From Bacteroidota bacterium (GTDB taxonomy: Bacteria > Bacteroidota > Ignavibacteria > Palsa-1295): a stretch of DNA of 64,000 bases. Location: assembly GCA_021324735.1 (NCBI GenBank), contig JAJPIO010000018.1, positions 1-64,000 on the forward strand, given 5' to 3'. Under the pieces are notes generated by a model, which was not told the origin of the DNA, ran no database searches, and saw only the letters and a program-made list of their open reading frames with translations. The position numbers and the translations under genes are program-made. Below, one piece after another: positions 16,691 to 25,174 of the stretch. Position 1 is the stretch's first letter. Each line of letters opens with the position of its first letter.

Positions 16691-16728
16691 ACCGGAATGG
16701 AGGAGCCTTCTATCCGGTTCTCATTTTT
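16691..16728 (+). terminator. Probable intrinsic terminator after the flavin reductase gene
   Basis: Imperfect stem with ACCGGA (16691-16696) and TCCGGT (16713-16718) at its base, extended by GGAGG/CCTTC, followed after a short spacer by TTTTT (16724-16728). Confidence 0.5.
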
Positions 16729-16746
16729 CGTTCGAAAGGAAAGGTC

Positions 16747-17253
16747 ATGAACATTTTTCTTGCGTTACTTATGATAGCAGCATCTGTTGAATTAATGCCG
16801 GGTGATAAAGCACCTGATTTTACCGCCGAAGCCACCGATGGCTCGCATATCTCACTTCACAATTATATCGGAAAATCCAATGTCATTCTCTATTTTTATC
16901 CGGAGGATATGACGAAGGGTTGCACGATCGAAGCATGTAACTTCCGAGATACACACGATAAGTTTGCCAAAGCTAACACGGTTATTCTCGGCGTTTCGCT
17001 TGACGATCGTAATAAACATGAAGAATTTACGAAAAAGGATAACCTGAATTTTCCCCTGCTGGTCGATAAGGACTCGGTTATTTGTCGTGCTTATGGGGTA
17101 CCAGTAGATTTTGAGAAATACGCCGCGCGCTGGACATTCCTCATTGGGAAAGATGGTAAGATAATCCAAGTATATCACGAGGTGGACCCTCGAAACCACG
17201 CGACGCAACTATTAGAAGCGGTGTGGGAATACAATAAGGCGCACAAGAATTGA
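16747..17253 (+). CDS. bcp: Peroxiredoxin of the Bcp (thiol peroxidase) type, probably exported
   Basis: Reduces hydrogen peroxide and organic peroxides with a thiol donor. The 168-aa protein has the Bcp active site with peroxidatic Cys59 and resolving Cys64 in TKGCTIEAC, and the standard start of the domain GDKAPDFTAEATDG. Unlike most Bcp proteins it has about 17 extra N-terminal residues that are strongly hydrophobic (NIFLALLMIAASVELM), so it is probably exported or membrane-tethered. A good ribosome binding site (AAAGG) precedes the ATG. It is bounded by terminators on both sides, so it is likely monocistronic. Confidence 0.9.
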   Translation: MNIFLALLMIAASVELMPGDKAPDFTAEATDGSHISLHNYIGKSNVILYFYPEDMTKGCTIEACNFRDTHDKFAKANTVILGVSLDDRNKHEEFTKKDNLNFPLLVDKDSVICRAYGVPVDFEKYAARWTFLIGKDGKIIQVYHEVDPRNHATQLLEAVWEYNKAHKN

Positions 17254-17257
17254 TACG

Positions 17258-17287
17258 AAAAAAGGGCGCCACGAAGGCGCCCTTTTT
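17258..17287 (+). terminator. Intrinsic terminator after bcp
   Basis: Perfect stem GGGCGCC/GGCGCCC (17264-17270 with 17276-17282), 5-nt loop, A-run before and TTTTT after. The symmetric A and T runs could make it work in both directions. Confidence 0.9.
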
Positions 17288-17304
17288 ATTTCTCCCCAAC
17301 GTCT

Positions 17305-18573
17305 ATGTTCTATAAACTTCTATCCTCCCTACTAATTCTCCTTTGCGCCGCAAGCATACGTGCGCAGATAAAGACGTCCCCCGACATAACGGCCGGCGAC
17401 GTAGCTGAACGTATTTCTATCCTCGCCAGCGATTCCCTCGAAGGCCGCCGGACGGGACAGTCCGGTGCTGAAAAAGCTGCGAATTATATCGCATCTGAAT
17501 TCAAACGGATCAAATTGCAAACGCTTGGCGCTAATGGTTATTTGCAACCATACACTTTTTCCGAACATGCGCTCGACACCTCGGTCCATGCTCTCACGCA
17601 TGGGGTAAATGTAGTCGGATATATTCGTGGTAGCGACCCAAAGCTCGCCGATCAAACAGTTATTATTGGTGCGCACTACGATCATTTAGGGTACGGCGGT
17701 ACATTCGCACTGGATACCGTTCATGCCATTCACTACGGCGCAGATGATAATGCCAGCGGAACGACCGGAGTACTCGAGATAGCAGAAAATCTCGCCAATC
17801 AAAATGTAAAACCGAAACGCAGCATCGTATTTATCACATTCTCCGGTGAAGAAGAAGGACTCTTCGGAAGTGGCTATTTTACCGATCATCCACTGGTGAA
17901 GTTGGGCGACGTACAGGCAATGCTCAATATGGATATGATCGGTCGTATGCAGCCAGATAGCACGCTTATCGTTGAAGGCTTGGGGTCATCACCAGTATTT
18001 CGAGAACTCATTGATTCTCTCAATCATCCACGCGAGTTCCATCTGAAATATTTTCAGACTGGTACCGGCCCAAGCGATCACGCAAAGTTTTATGCGAAGG
18101 ATGTTCCGGTCCTATTCTTTTTTACCGGCTTCCATGAAGACTATCATCGTGCAACCGATACGAAGGAGAAGATCAATAATGCGGGCGAAGCAAACATTGC
18201 GAAATATGTAGAATCCATCGCTCTTGCGTTGGCCAATCGAGACGACAAGATTCCATTTACTCGCTCTGCCGGCGACACTGAGCGAAAGGCTGCTTCCTTC
18301 GGAGTATACGTCGGTGGGGTGCCGGATTATGGTTACGAAGGCGATGGGCTCCGCATCTCTGAGATTCGTGAGCACTCCCCTGCCGAAATCGCTGGTCTGC
18401 AAAAGGGAGACATTATCGTGCAATTTGATGACATGAAGATCAAGAATATCTACGATTACACGAACGGCCTCGCGAAGCACCATCCTGGTGATCTTGTACA
18501 ATATAAAGTTATTCGTGGCAATAAAACGATCACCATTCCGGTGGTCTTAGGCCACAGGACTACCGAACACTGA
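17305..18573 (+). CDS. Secreted M28 family metallopeptidase with C-terminal PDZ domain
   Basis: Zinc aminopeptidase, probably periplasmic, 422 aa. A signal peptide (FYKLLSSLLILLCAASIRA) is at the N-terminus. Metal ligands and the catalytic base are readable: His124 and Asp126 (HYDHLGYGG), Asp147 (GADDNASG), Glu182-Glu183 (FSGEEEG), Asp210 (NMDMIGRM) and His281 (DYHRATD). A PDZ domain occupies about 345-415 (SPAEIAGLQKGDIIVQFD). The combination of M28 and PDZ is known in this group. The start lies 18 nt after the bcp terminator. The stop overlaps the ATG of xth (TGATG). Confidence 0.93.
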   Translation: MFYKLLSSLLILLCAASIRAQIKTSPDITAGDVAERISILASDSLEGRRTGQSGAEKAANYIASEFKRIKLQTLGANGYLQPYTFSEHALDTSVHALTHGVNVVGYIRGSDPKLADQTVIIGAHYDHLGYGGTFALDTVHAIHYGADDNASGTTGVLEIAENLANQNVKPKRSIVFITFSGEEEGLFGSGYFTDHPLVKLGDVQAMLNMDMIGRMQPDSTLIVEGLGSSPVFRELIDSLNHPREFHLKYFQTGTGPSDHAKFYAKDVPVLFFFTGFHEDYHRATDTKEKINNAGEANIAKYVESIALALANRDDKIPFTRSAGDTERKAASFGVYVGGVPDYGYEGDGLRISEIREHSPAEIAGLQKGDIIVQFDDMKIKNIYDYTNGLAKHHPGDLVQYKVIRGNKTITIPVVLGHRTTEH

Positions 18574-19334
18574 TGAGAATTCTTTGCTGGAATGTAAACG
18601 GCATCCGTGCCGCGCAAAAAAAGGGCTTTCTCGATTACCTGAAGCGGGAAAGTCCGGATATCATGTGTCTTCAGGAGACGAAAGCAGCACCCGATCAATT
18701 GGGATCGGAGTTACTGGCCGTTGACGGTTACGATTCACATTTTGTGAGCGCGGAAAAGAAGGGCTATTCCGGAGTTGCCATTTACACCCGTCCGAAGCCC
18801 ACACAAATTATTTCGGGCTGTGGAGCATCACGTTTCGATTGCGAGGGCCGCGTTATATCCGCCGACTACGACGACTTCATCCTCTACAACGTGTACTTTC
18901 CTAACGGCGGCCGCGGCCCTGAGCGCGTGCGTTACAAGCTCGATTTCTACGACCACTTGCTCGACCAATGGCAGGACCTTCGTTCAGAAGGTCGAGAACT
19001 GATCATCTGCGGCGATTACAATACCGCGCACAAGGATATCGACGTAGCACGCCCCAAAGAGTGGTCGAAACAATCAGGCTTCCTGCCCGAAGAGCGGGAA
19101 TGGCTCGATAAGATCACCGATATGGGATACATCGATGTCTTTCGAACGTATAATCAGGAGCCAGACCAGTATACGTATTGGGATAACTTCCGGCAAGCTC
19201 GTGAGCGCAACATCGGCTGGCGCATCGATATGTATATGGTGACAGAAGGCTTACTGCCCAAAGTCCGTAATGCTGCGATCTACCCCGAAGTCACGGGTAG
19301 CGATCATTGCCCGATCGAGTTAGTGCTGGCCTAG
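18573..19334 (+). CDS. xth: Exodeoxyribonuclease III
   Basis: AP endonuclease and 3'-5' exonuclease in base-excision repair. The 253-aa length is typical. Motifs of the family are all present: WNVNGIR (Asn7), QETK (Glu35), CGDYNTAHKDID for the central Asp/Asn pair, and the terminal GSDHCPIELVLA with Asp244 and His245. It overlaps the M28 peptidase stop by one base and is therefore co-translated with it, although no functional link is apparent. Confidence 0.95.
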   Translation: MRILCWNVNGIRAAQKKGFLDYLKRESPDIMCLQETKAAPDQLGSELLAVDGYDSHFVSAEKKGYSGVAIYTRPKPTQIISGCGASRFDCEGRVISADYDDFILYNVYFPNGGRGPERVRYKLDFYDHLLDQWQDLRSEGRELIICGDYNTAHKDIDVARPKEWSKQSGFLPEEREWLDKITDMGYIDVFRTYNQEPDQYTYWDNFRQARERNIGWRIDMYMVTEGLLPKVRNAAIYPEVTGSDHCPIELVLA

Positions 19335-19358
19335 TTACGACCCTAAGTTATATTGGGA

Positions 19359-19895
19359 TTAATTATGCGTGGCAGCCCCTATAAGAGTATTTGCTCGATT
19401 CGGCCAACGCCTAATGACCTCTCGCATTAATTGGGATATAAGTTCACGGTTTTGCCTCTCGCATCGGCCCATATAATCCATGCCTTGCGGCATAGCCATC
19501 ATTTCCGGCTGCAGCATGTAACGGCGGGAATAGATGACCTTGAATTTCGCATACTCATACGCCAATGAATCCCATGCGGCCATATCCTGGTACAGCCGGT
19601 CGAGAAATTGTTCGAGCGTAACCTGGCGGTCATCCCTCGCCCAAACGACGAATGAATCCGGTATTCGATCTGGATAATTGATAAGATCTGCACCCTGATC
19701 AAGTTCATCTTCCAGTATTGCTTCTAAACTATCCAGCGGATCTTTGTACGGTGCTAACGCAGCAGTTCGCTCTTCGAGCCTCGGCTGTTTTGGATAGGCT
19801 AAATAAAGTTTAGTAAGGGGTGATAGGCCTGCAGTGTCCTGAGCTATAGAGGTAAGTGGCGAAAGAAGCATGAGAGAGACCATGATCTTCTTCAT
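19359..19895 (-). CDS. Small secreted protein of unknown function
   Basis: Not recognised. The 178-aa product has a signal peptide (KKIMVSLMLLSPLTSIAQ). The mature part is mostly charged and predicted helical, with no cysteines except one near the C-terminus (MGRCERQNRELISQLMREV). It is the last gene of the minus-strand run that begins with mtaB, 57 nt after the DUF512 gene, and converges with xth. Confidence 0.6.
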   Translation of the reverse strand: MKKIMVSLMLLSPLTSIAQDTAGLSPLTKLYLAYPKQPRLEERTAALAPYKDPLDSLEAILEDELDQGADLINYPDRIPDSFVVWARDDRQVTLEQFLDRLYQDMAAWDSLAYEYAKFKVIYSRRYMLQPEMMAMPQGMDYMGRCERQNRELISQLMREVIRRWPNRANTLIGAATHN

Positions 19896-19952
19896 AGGTG
19901 TATCAGTTTTACTACACGATGAAGAATCTCTCAGTAAGTGTGCCGTATTCTT

Positions 19953-21299
19953 TTATAGCACCGGCAATTGTATCTTCCTCGAATCGAATGCCTCCTCATC
20001 CGGGTGTTCGATGTAAAACAACACCTCTTCCCATGAGCCATGAAACAACGCCATCGGACGGTGGCCTAATTTACGTTTAAGGCCTAGCGGCGTCTCGTCA
20101 TCCAAAAAGATATCGTCCTCGTTTAGGACGTTCGGTGGGAGCAGCAACAGATCGGAGGCTTCCCTGTCCTTAAAATGCTTATAAAAGCATTGCCCCGAAA
20201 GTAATCCGGTCACGGTAACATCTGGCCCAAACAGCGAATTGGTAACCACCTCGAGTTCTACCTCGAGTTTCGGTATTTGCCTGAGCAAGGGCACGATATG
20301 ATCGCGCATAAAGCTGCTTGCAAGTTTTGCAGTCGCAACTGTCAGCCGGCGGGGACCCGAAAGTTCGGAAGATTTTCGTAACGCCTGTACTTCCTTTCGA
20401 GTCTCTTCAATAAAGTCGCGCACCATGCCTACGCCATTCTCGAGCTGAGGATAACCATCATACCACTCTTCGTCTGGTACTTCCTGTTCGGCAACGAGAA
20501 AAAACTCATCGGAGAGATATAACCAATTAGTCCCGCGCTCTGCCCTAAACCGCTGTTGTAATTCGAGGATCCAGGCGATCATTTGTTGAGCGTATGGTTT
20601 ATCGACCTGCTTTAGCTCGGTAAGGCCTTCACGATGACTTGTAAGTCCAACCGGTACGATCGCCATGGTCTGGACCGAAGGCCCAAGCGCATAGATATCT
20701 TCGACGGTCTTCTTCAGGCTTTCCCCATCATTGATACCAGGACACAGTACGACCTGAGCGTGCATCCAGATGTCGTTCTCGGCAAGATATTTCAGTTTAT
20801 CGAGTATGTGATCGTCCTTCCGAAGCCGCATTAGGCGTTTACGGACTTCGAGATCAGTGGAGTGAACAGAAACATACTGAGGGGCAAGCCTTTGACGGAC
20901 GATCCGCTCCAATGATTTGGGCCCGACGTTCGTCATCGTGTTGTAATTACCGTAGAGGTGGCTAAAACGGTAATCACCGTCTCGGAAATAGAGTGCTTTG
21001 CGAAGCCCCTTGGCATTTTGATCGACGAAGCAAAAAACACAATCATTGCCACAAGCCGTCATTTTCATCGGCTCGACCGTTATGCCGATCTCTTCTTCGT
21101 GGTCTTTTTCAATATCGAGGAGGGTATGCTCGCCAGAAAGATAAAGCTCTAATTCGAGATTCTCTCCCGGCATATGAAATTTCACATCGAGTTCGTCGTG
21201 AATTGGCTCGCCATTCATGCAGAGCAATTCGTCTCCGGGTTTGATACCGAGTTCGTCGGCAATGGAACCGGGCTCGACCTTCGTAATGTGAATGCTCAT
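19953..21299 (-). CDS. PDZ plus radical-SAM DUF512 family protein
   Basis: 448-aa member of the DUF512 family, annotated elsewhere as putative FeS oxidoreductase (TIGR03279-like). A small PDZ-like domain is at 1-35 (GSIADELGIKPGDELLCMNG). An iron-sulfur motif CGNDCVFC (Cys83, 87, 90) and FVDQNAKGLRKALYFRDGDY match the radical-SAM-like core. The DUF512 part with VATAKLASSFM and VTGLLSGQCFYKHF fills the C-terminus. Biological role unknown. The start overlaps the stop of the membrane protein gene by 4 nt (ATGA). Confidence 0.85.
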   Translation of the reverse strand: MSIHITKVEPGSIADELGIKPGDELLCMNGEPIHDELDVKFHMPGENLELELYLSGEHTLLDIEKDHEEEIGITVEPMKMTACGNDCVFCFVDQNAKGLRKALYFRDGDYRFSHLYGNYNTMTNVGPKSLERIVRQRLAPQYVSVHSTDLEVRKRLMRLRKDDHILDKLKYLAENDIWMHAQVVLCPGINDGESLKKTVEDIYALGPSVQTMAIVPVGLTSHREGLTELKQVDKPYAQQMIAWILELQQRFRAERGTNWLYLSDEFFLVAEQEVPDEEWYDGYPQLENGVGMVRDFIEETRKEVQALRKSSELSGPRRLTVATAKLASSFMRDHIVPLLRQIPKLEVELEVVTNSLFGPDVTVTGLLSGQCFYKHFKDREASDLLLLPPNVLNEDDIFLDDETPLGLKRKLGHRPMALFHGSWEEVLFYIEHPDEEAFDSRKIQLPVL

Positions 21300-22588
21300 G
21301 CTTGAGAGATTGCAGTTGAATGACTGTCGGTAGCTAAGGAAGAAATCCTTCGAGCCTTAACGTAAGAAACGATATTTGCCATACCTATGACCGCTAATGG
21401 TACTAAAAACGGATCGACCTTTATTAAACGGTGCCGGGATTGTACAAAGAAGATCGTTGAGACCACTGTAGAATACGCAAAAAGCACTAACAAAAGAGAG
21501 CGAAGCTTTTTATCCGGTAATTGAAAAAGCGCGAAGAACCCGAGTCCGATCATAAGCACGGTAGCTACCTTGAACGCGGAAGCGAGCGCCTGGTACTTGT
21601 AGTGGAATTCTTCGCCCATGATCGGTCTGCCAAACCAATGATACTGGATCTTCTTTAGGTCGAGCACTATAACATCCATCGGATGAGCAATCATCCACTC
21701 TTTTGCCAATTGCAGACGGTAATTATCAATTTCGATCTGATCGTGCGTCTTTGAAAACTCCTGTATCGTAGCGAATTCTGCCCGACTCTCCGTTGTAGGT
21801 GGCTCTTCACTGAACTCCCCGGTTGCGACCCAATTATTACCTACATACAGATTCATCCCAGCATTAGCACTCACAAGAACAAATCTATGAAAAGCAACAT
21901 AATTACGAATAGTCCATGGTGAGACGATCAAAAGAGCTATCGCAAATGCTGCGATCAATCCCTTAGCATACGTTAGCCACTGTTTTCGCTCCGTCCATAG
22001 CAGCCAGATAGCAAATAGTGAGATGCCGATCAGAATATCAGGACGAACAAGCATCTGGATTCCTATCAGTATTCCGAGTTGGATCCATCGGCTGCGTGTA
22101 GCCGCTTGAGATAACTTATACAAGCAGGCTATTGTAAGGACGATCAGCAGAATGTTAAGCGAATTTGGCTCGAGGGAATAGGATAAAATCCATAGTGGAC
22201 CATAGAACGCGAGTGCTGTAAACAGTAACACTCCAACGCTACGGGATACCAATGACCGAAAGATGCTGTAGACGACAAACCAAGAGGCCATTAGGACCAG
22301 CAAATTCCATATCTGAAGACCGCGCTCGGTTAATCCCAGATATAAGATCGCTGTTGCTATCCAGGTGTATAACGGAGTGATAAAACAAGTTAGCCCGCCA
22401 ACCTGAGTAATCGGATAGGTAAATACGAATCCCTTACCCGCAATTATGTTCTTTGCAACAAGATACGGCTCCCCGTAAAAGTTGGGCGCCGGGATAACGA
22501 TAAGCTGAACAATAAAAACAATAGCAGCAATAATGGCAAGAACTCGCCACTCACCCACCCTATCGATCATCTTGGAGAGTGTGGTCAC
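21296..22588 (-). CDS. Multi-pass membrane protein, probable GT-C (PMT/ArnT-like) glycosyltransferase
   Basis: 430-aa protein with about ten hydrophobic segments. The early loop NFYGEPYLVAKNI and the later SPWTIRNYVAFHRFVLVSA followed by NAGMNLYVGNN are features of GT-C/dolichyl-phosphate-mannose-type transferases, which move sugars from lipid carriers on the outer face of the membrane. Catalytic acidic residues cannot be assigned firmly. The GTG start overlaps the mtaB stop (GTGA). Substrate unknown. Confidence 0.7.
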   Translation of the reverse strand: MTTLSKMIDRVGEWRVLAIIAAIVFIVQLIVIPAPNFYGEPYLVAKNIIAGKGFVFTYPITQVGGLTCFITPLYTWIATAILYLGLTERGLQIWNLLVLMASWFVVYSIFRSLVSRSVGVLLFTALAFYGPLWILSYSLEPNSLNILLIVLTIACLYKLSQAATRSRWIQLGILIGIQMLVRPDILIGISLFAIWLLWTERKQWLTYAKGLIAAFAIALLIVSPWTIRNYVAFHRFVLVSANAGMNLYVGNNWVATGEFSEEPPTTESRAEFATIQEFSKTHDQIEIDNYRLQLAKEWMIAHPMDVIVLDLKKIQYHWFGRPIMGEEFHYKYQALASAFKVATVLMIGLGFFALFQLPDKKLRSLLLVLFAYSTVVSTIFFVQSRHRLIKVDPFLVPLAVIGMANIVSYVKARRISSLATDSHSTAISQA

Positions 22589-23949
22589 AGAATTGGTAAC
22601 TGTAATGAGTGACGAACTGTAAGGACCTCAACGAGTTCTCCAACCGCTGTTTCCCCTTCGATGCCAATGATTCTCGCCTGTACGAGTTCTGCGTTGTGGG
22701 GGATCGTATCTGCGATCTTCGTTCTTACATAATTCTCACTGTAGCCTTCCCTTCCATTTCCAGAATTATGCTCGAGAAGTACAGTCAGCTCGCGGCTAAT
22801 TTGTGAAGCGTGAAAGGCTCGACGTTTCCTATCAGAGATAAGGCGAAGTATTTGATTGCGCTCACGGCGAAGAGCCATTGGAACGGTGCCGGGCATCAGT
22901 ATTGCCTTGGTGCCGGGGCGTTCGCTATAGGTAAAGACATGCAGATAAGAAAGTTCGAGCGACTCAATAAAATCTACTGTTTCCTGAAAGTCTGCTTCGG
23001 TCTCTCCCGGAAATCCGACAATGACGTCAGCACCGATACAGGCATTGGGCATCAATGCTTTAATTGTTTCAATTCTCGTTCGATACAGCGTTGGCTGGTA
23101 GCGCCGTTGCATCAGACGCAGGATTCGTCCCGAGCCTGATTGCATTGGAATGTGAAAGTGAGGACAGAACTTCTTCGAATTAGCAGTTAACTCGATGATT
23201 CCATCCGTCAGCAAGTTAGGTTCGATCGAGCTAATTCGAATGCGAGCGGTTACATCCAGATCATTTTCCAACGCTAACACGAGATCATAAAGGGAGAAGT
23301 TATCTTGTCGACCAAAATCACCAACGTTCACACCAGAAAGCACGATCTCCTGAAATCCCTCCTCGCAGAGTTCTTTAGCTCGACGAACGAGCCCTTCGAT
23401 ACTTCCAGAACGCGATATACCTCGTGCTTCCGGGATCGTACAATAAGAGCAGGTGTAATCACACCCATCCTGCACTTTCAGAAATGCTCGTGTGCGATCT
23501 CCTCCTTCAAAGGAAGTTGCACCGTGAAATTCGTGTACATCTCCAATTTCCGATGTGACTACCAACGGTTGGCGAGCATCTAATTGATGGAGATAATCTA
23601 AGAAATCGAACTTCTCTTTTGCCCCAAATACGGCGGAGACACCCTCGATATTGGCTATCTCGTTGGGGCGAAGCTGTGCATAGCATCCTGTAACGATGAC
23701 TTTAGCAGACGGAGAATGTCGAAGCGTGCGGCGGATCAGTTGGCGACATTCTTTCTCGGCGTTCTCGGTGACCGAACATGTATTAAGAACGAAGATATCG
23801 GTTTCCTCTCCAAAGGGCACCAGTCTGTATCCCTTACGAGCAAAATCACCGGCTATCGAGGAGCTCTCCGAATAATTGAGCTTGCAGCCAAGCGTATGGA
23901 CCGATATACGTTCTGGCTTCGATTCCTTTGCAAGCATCCCTTCTGTCAT
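22585..23949 (-). CDS. mtaB: tRNA t6A37 methylthiotransferase MtaB
   Basis: Radical-SAM enzyme that adds a methylthio group to t6A at position 37 of tRNAs reading ANN codons. The 454-aa length fits. The N-terminal cluster uses Cys22 (HTLGCKLNYSES), Cys58 (NTCSVTENA) and Cys89 (VTGCYAQLRP). The SAM cluster is Cys163, Cys167 and Cys170 in DGCDYTCSYCTIP. The distinction from MiaB and RimO rests on CKLNYSES in place of CQMN. A tRNA-Ile gene, one of its possible substrates, is encoded divergently 110 nt away. Confidence 0.92.
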   Translation of the reverse strand: MTEGMLAKESKPERISVHTLGCKLNYSESSSIAGDFARKGYRLVPFGEETDIFVLNTCSVTENAEKECRQLIRRTLRHSPSAKVIVTGCYAQLRPNEIANIEGVSAVFGAKEKFDFLDYLHQLDARQPLVVTSEIGDVHEFHGATSFEGGDRTRAFLKVQDGCDYTCSYCTIPEARGISRSGSIEGLVRRAKELCEEGFQEIVLSGVNVGDFGRQDNFSLYDLVLALENDLDVTARIRISSIEPNLLTDGIIELTANSKKFCPHFHIPMQSGSGRILRLMQRRYQPTLYRTRIETIKALMPNACIGADVIVGFPGETEADFQETVDFIESLELSYLHVFTYSERPGTKAILMPGTVPMALRRERNQILRLISDRKRRAFHASQISRELTVLLEHNSGNGREGYSENYVRTKIADTIPHNAELVQARIIGIEGETAVGELVEVLTVRHSLQLPIL

Positions 23950-24058
23950 CGCGCTCGGAACGTCCCCCTACTCCAATTTGTGCCAAATTCCTCGCCGGAG
24001 ACGGAATTTCGCCCTACGTTTCATAGTTGTCACGCCGCCTCGGAAAAGATTTTTCGGC

Positions 24059-24132
24059 GGGCCCTTAGCTCAGTTGGTCAGAGCAGTCGACTCATAATCG
24101 ATTGGTCGCAGGTTCAAGTCCTGCAGGGCCCA
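24059..24132 (+). tRNA. tRNA-Ile(CAU), lysidine type
   Basis: 74-nt cloverleaf: acceptor GGGCCCT/AGGGCCC (24059-24065 with 24125-24131), D arm GCTC/GAGC, anticodon loop CTCATAA with CAT, T arm CTGCAGG region with GTTCAAG. The CAT anticodon alone would also allow Met, but the acceptor start, CGACTCATAATCG and TTGGTCGC are those of the minor isoleucine tRNA whose C34 is modified to lysidine by TilS to read AUA. The 3' CCA is not encoded (A then CAA). Confidence 0.88.
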
Positions 24133-24238
24133 CAAAACCAACCTGAATTCTTCAGATGATACCGATTTCTGGATGGATTTCAGAATTGGTTCATTATCTT
24201 CCTGAGAATCCGTTTTAAACCGTAATTCTGTCCCTGCT

Positions 24239-24691
24239 GTGTTTTCTCACGAATATTGGATGCGGCAGGCGCTTGCTGAAGCTACCAAAGCAAGCGATCT
24301 GGGTGAAGTACCCATCGGTTGTGTTATCGTTCAAGATGAGCGCGTAATTGCCAAAGGTCACAATCTTACCGAAAGCTTAAAGGACGCTACGGCACATGCA
24401 GAGATGATGGCAATTACTTCAGCCAGCTCGACTCTCGAATCCCGTTATCTTACAGACGTCACTCTTTACGTTACGATCGAACCGTGTCCCATGTGTGCCG
24501 GGGCGATCGTGCTGGCACGCATTCCGAGACTGGTCTTCGGCGCTTATGATATTAAAGCGGGAGCATGTGGCACACTATATAATATCACTGAGGATAAGCG
24601 GCTCAATCATCAAGTCCATGTAGTAGGCGGCGTAATGGATACCGACTGCGCGGCGCTCGTGCAGCGATATTTTAAAGGAATGAGACCCTAA
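24239..24691 (+). CDS. tadA: tRNA-specific adenosine deaminase
   Basis: Deaminates A34 to inosine in tRNA-Arg(ACG). The 150-aa protein begins with EYWMRQALAEA and has the zinc-dependent deaminase motifs HAE (His53, catalytic Glu55) and PCPMC (Cys83, Cys86). The start is GTG at 24239; the next in-frame ATG would cut into the first helix. A near match to the promoter motif (CGTAATTCTG) lies 8 nt upstream of the GTG. It follows the tRNA-Ile gene and precedes the tandem repeats. Confidence 0.93.
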   Translation: MFSHEYWMRQALAEATKASDLGEVPIGCVIVQDERVIAKGHNLTESLKDATAHAEMMAITSASSTLESRYLTDVTLYVTIEPCPMCAGAIVLARIPRLVFGAYDIKAGACGTLYNITEDKRLNHQVHVVGGVMDTDCAALVQRYFKGMRP

Positions 24692-24703
24692 AACCAGTAT
24701 TTC

Positions 24704-24947
24704 AACCAGGATTTTCAGGATTTGATGGATTAGCAGGATTGATTTTTAAGGATTCTAGAATAAGATTGAAGCTTAGTCTTCCAATTGTCTTTGCCAATAT
24801 GTGGCCAAAACTTATGATCGCCACGTAGGAAAATTCATAAGCTTAGGCGGTCTTATAAGGGCTTTCCCTGCTATTCCTTTTATACTAATCCTTATTTTAA
24901 TCCTAACAATCAATCCTCACTATCCTTAGAATCCAGTAAATCCTGGT
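24704..24947. repeat. Repeat element, copy 1 of 2
   Basis: About 244 nt bounded by AACCAGG (24704) and CCTGGTT (to 24947). The arms are long imperfect inverted repeats built from the phrase GGATT at 8-12 nt spacing (AGGATTTTCAGGATT, then GCAGGATTGATTTTTAAGG, against ATCAATCC and CCAGTAAATCC on the other side). The centre is less conserved. No coding potential. Together with copy 2 it fills the gap between tadA and the outer-membrane barrel gene. It resembles non-autonomous inverted-repeat elements. Confidence 0.75.
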
Positions 24948-24950
24948 TAG

Positions 24951-25174
24951 AACCGGATTGGATGGATTGGCAGGATTGATTTTTAAGGATTATAGAATAA
25001 GATTGACGATTTCCAATGGTCGCTGCCAATTTAAGCAAACTTGGGATTTGTCACGATAGGAAATTCAAGGTATCGCGGTCGTTATACGACTGTTTTCCCT
25101 GCTATTCCTTTTATGCTAATCCTTTTTTAATCCTAAAAATCAATCCTTATCCTTGGAATCCAGTAAATCCTGGT
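24951..25174. repeat. Repeat element, copy 2 of 2
   Basis: Second tandem copy, about 224 nt. It shares GCAGGATTGATTTTTAAGG, ATAGAATAAGATTGA, TTTCCCTGCTATTCCTTTTA and CCAGTAAATCCTGGT with copy 1. Its right end touches the stop codon of the barrel gene at 25174, so the element may have inserted at, or supplied, the end of that reading frame. Confidence 0.75.

Noticed and set aside
24059-24132. tRNA with CAT anticodon called as elongator tRNA-Met
   Set aside because: Acceptor, D-arm and variable-loop sequence match the minor isoleucine tRNA type; initiator features are also absent.
24704-25174. Tandem elements considered as an insertion sequence
   Set aside because: They are only about 230 nt each and carry no transposase reading frame; at most they are non-autonomous elements.
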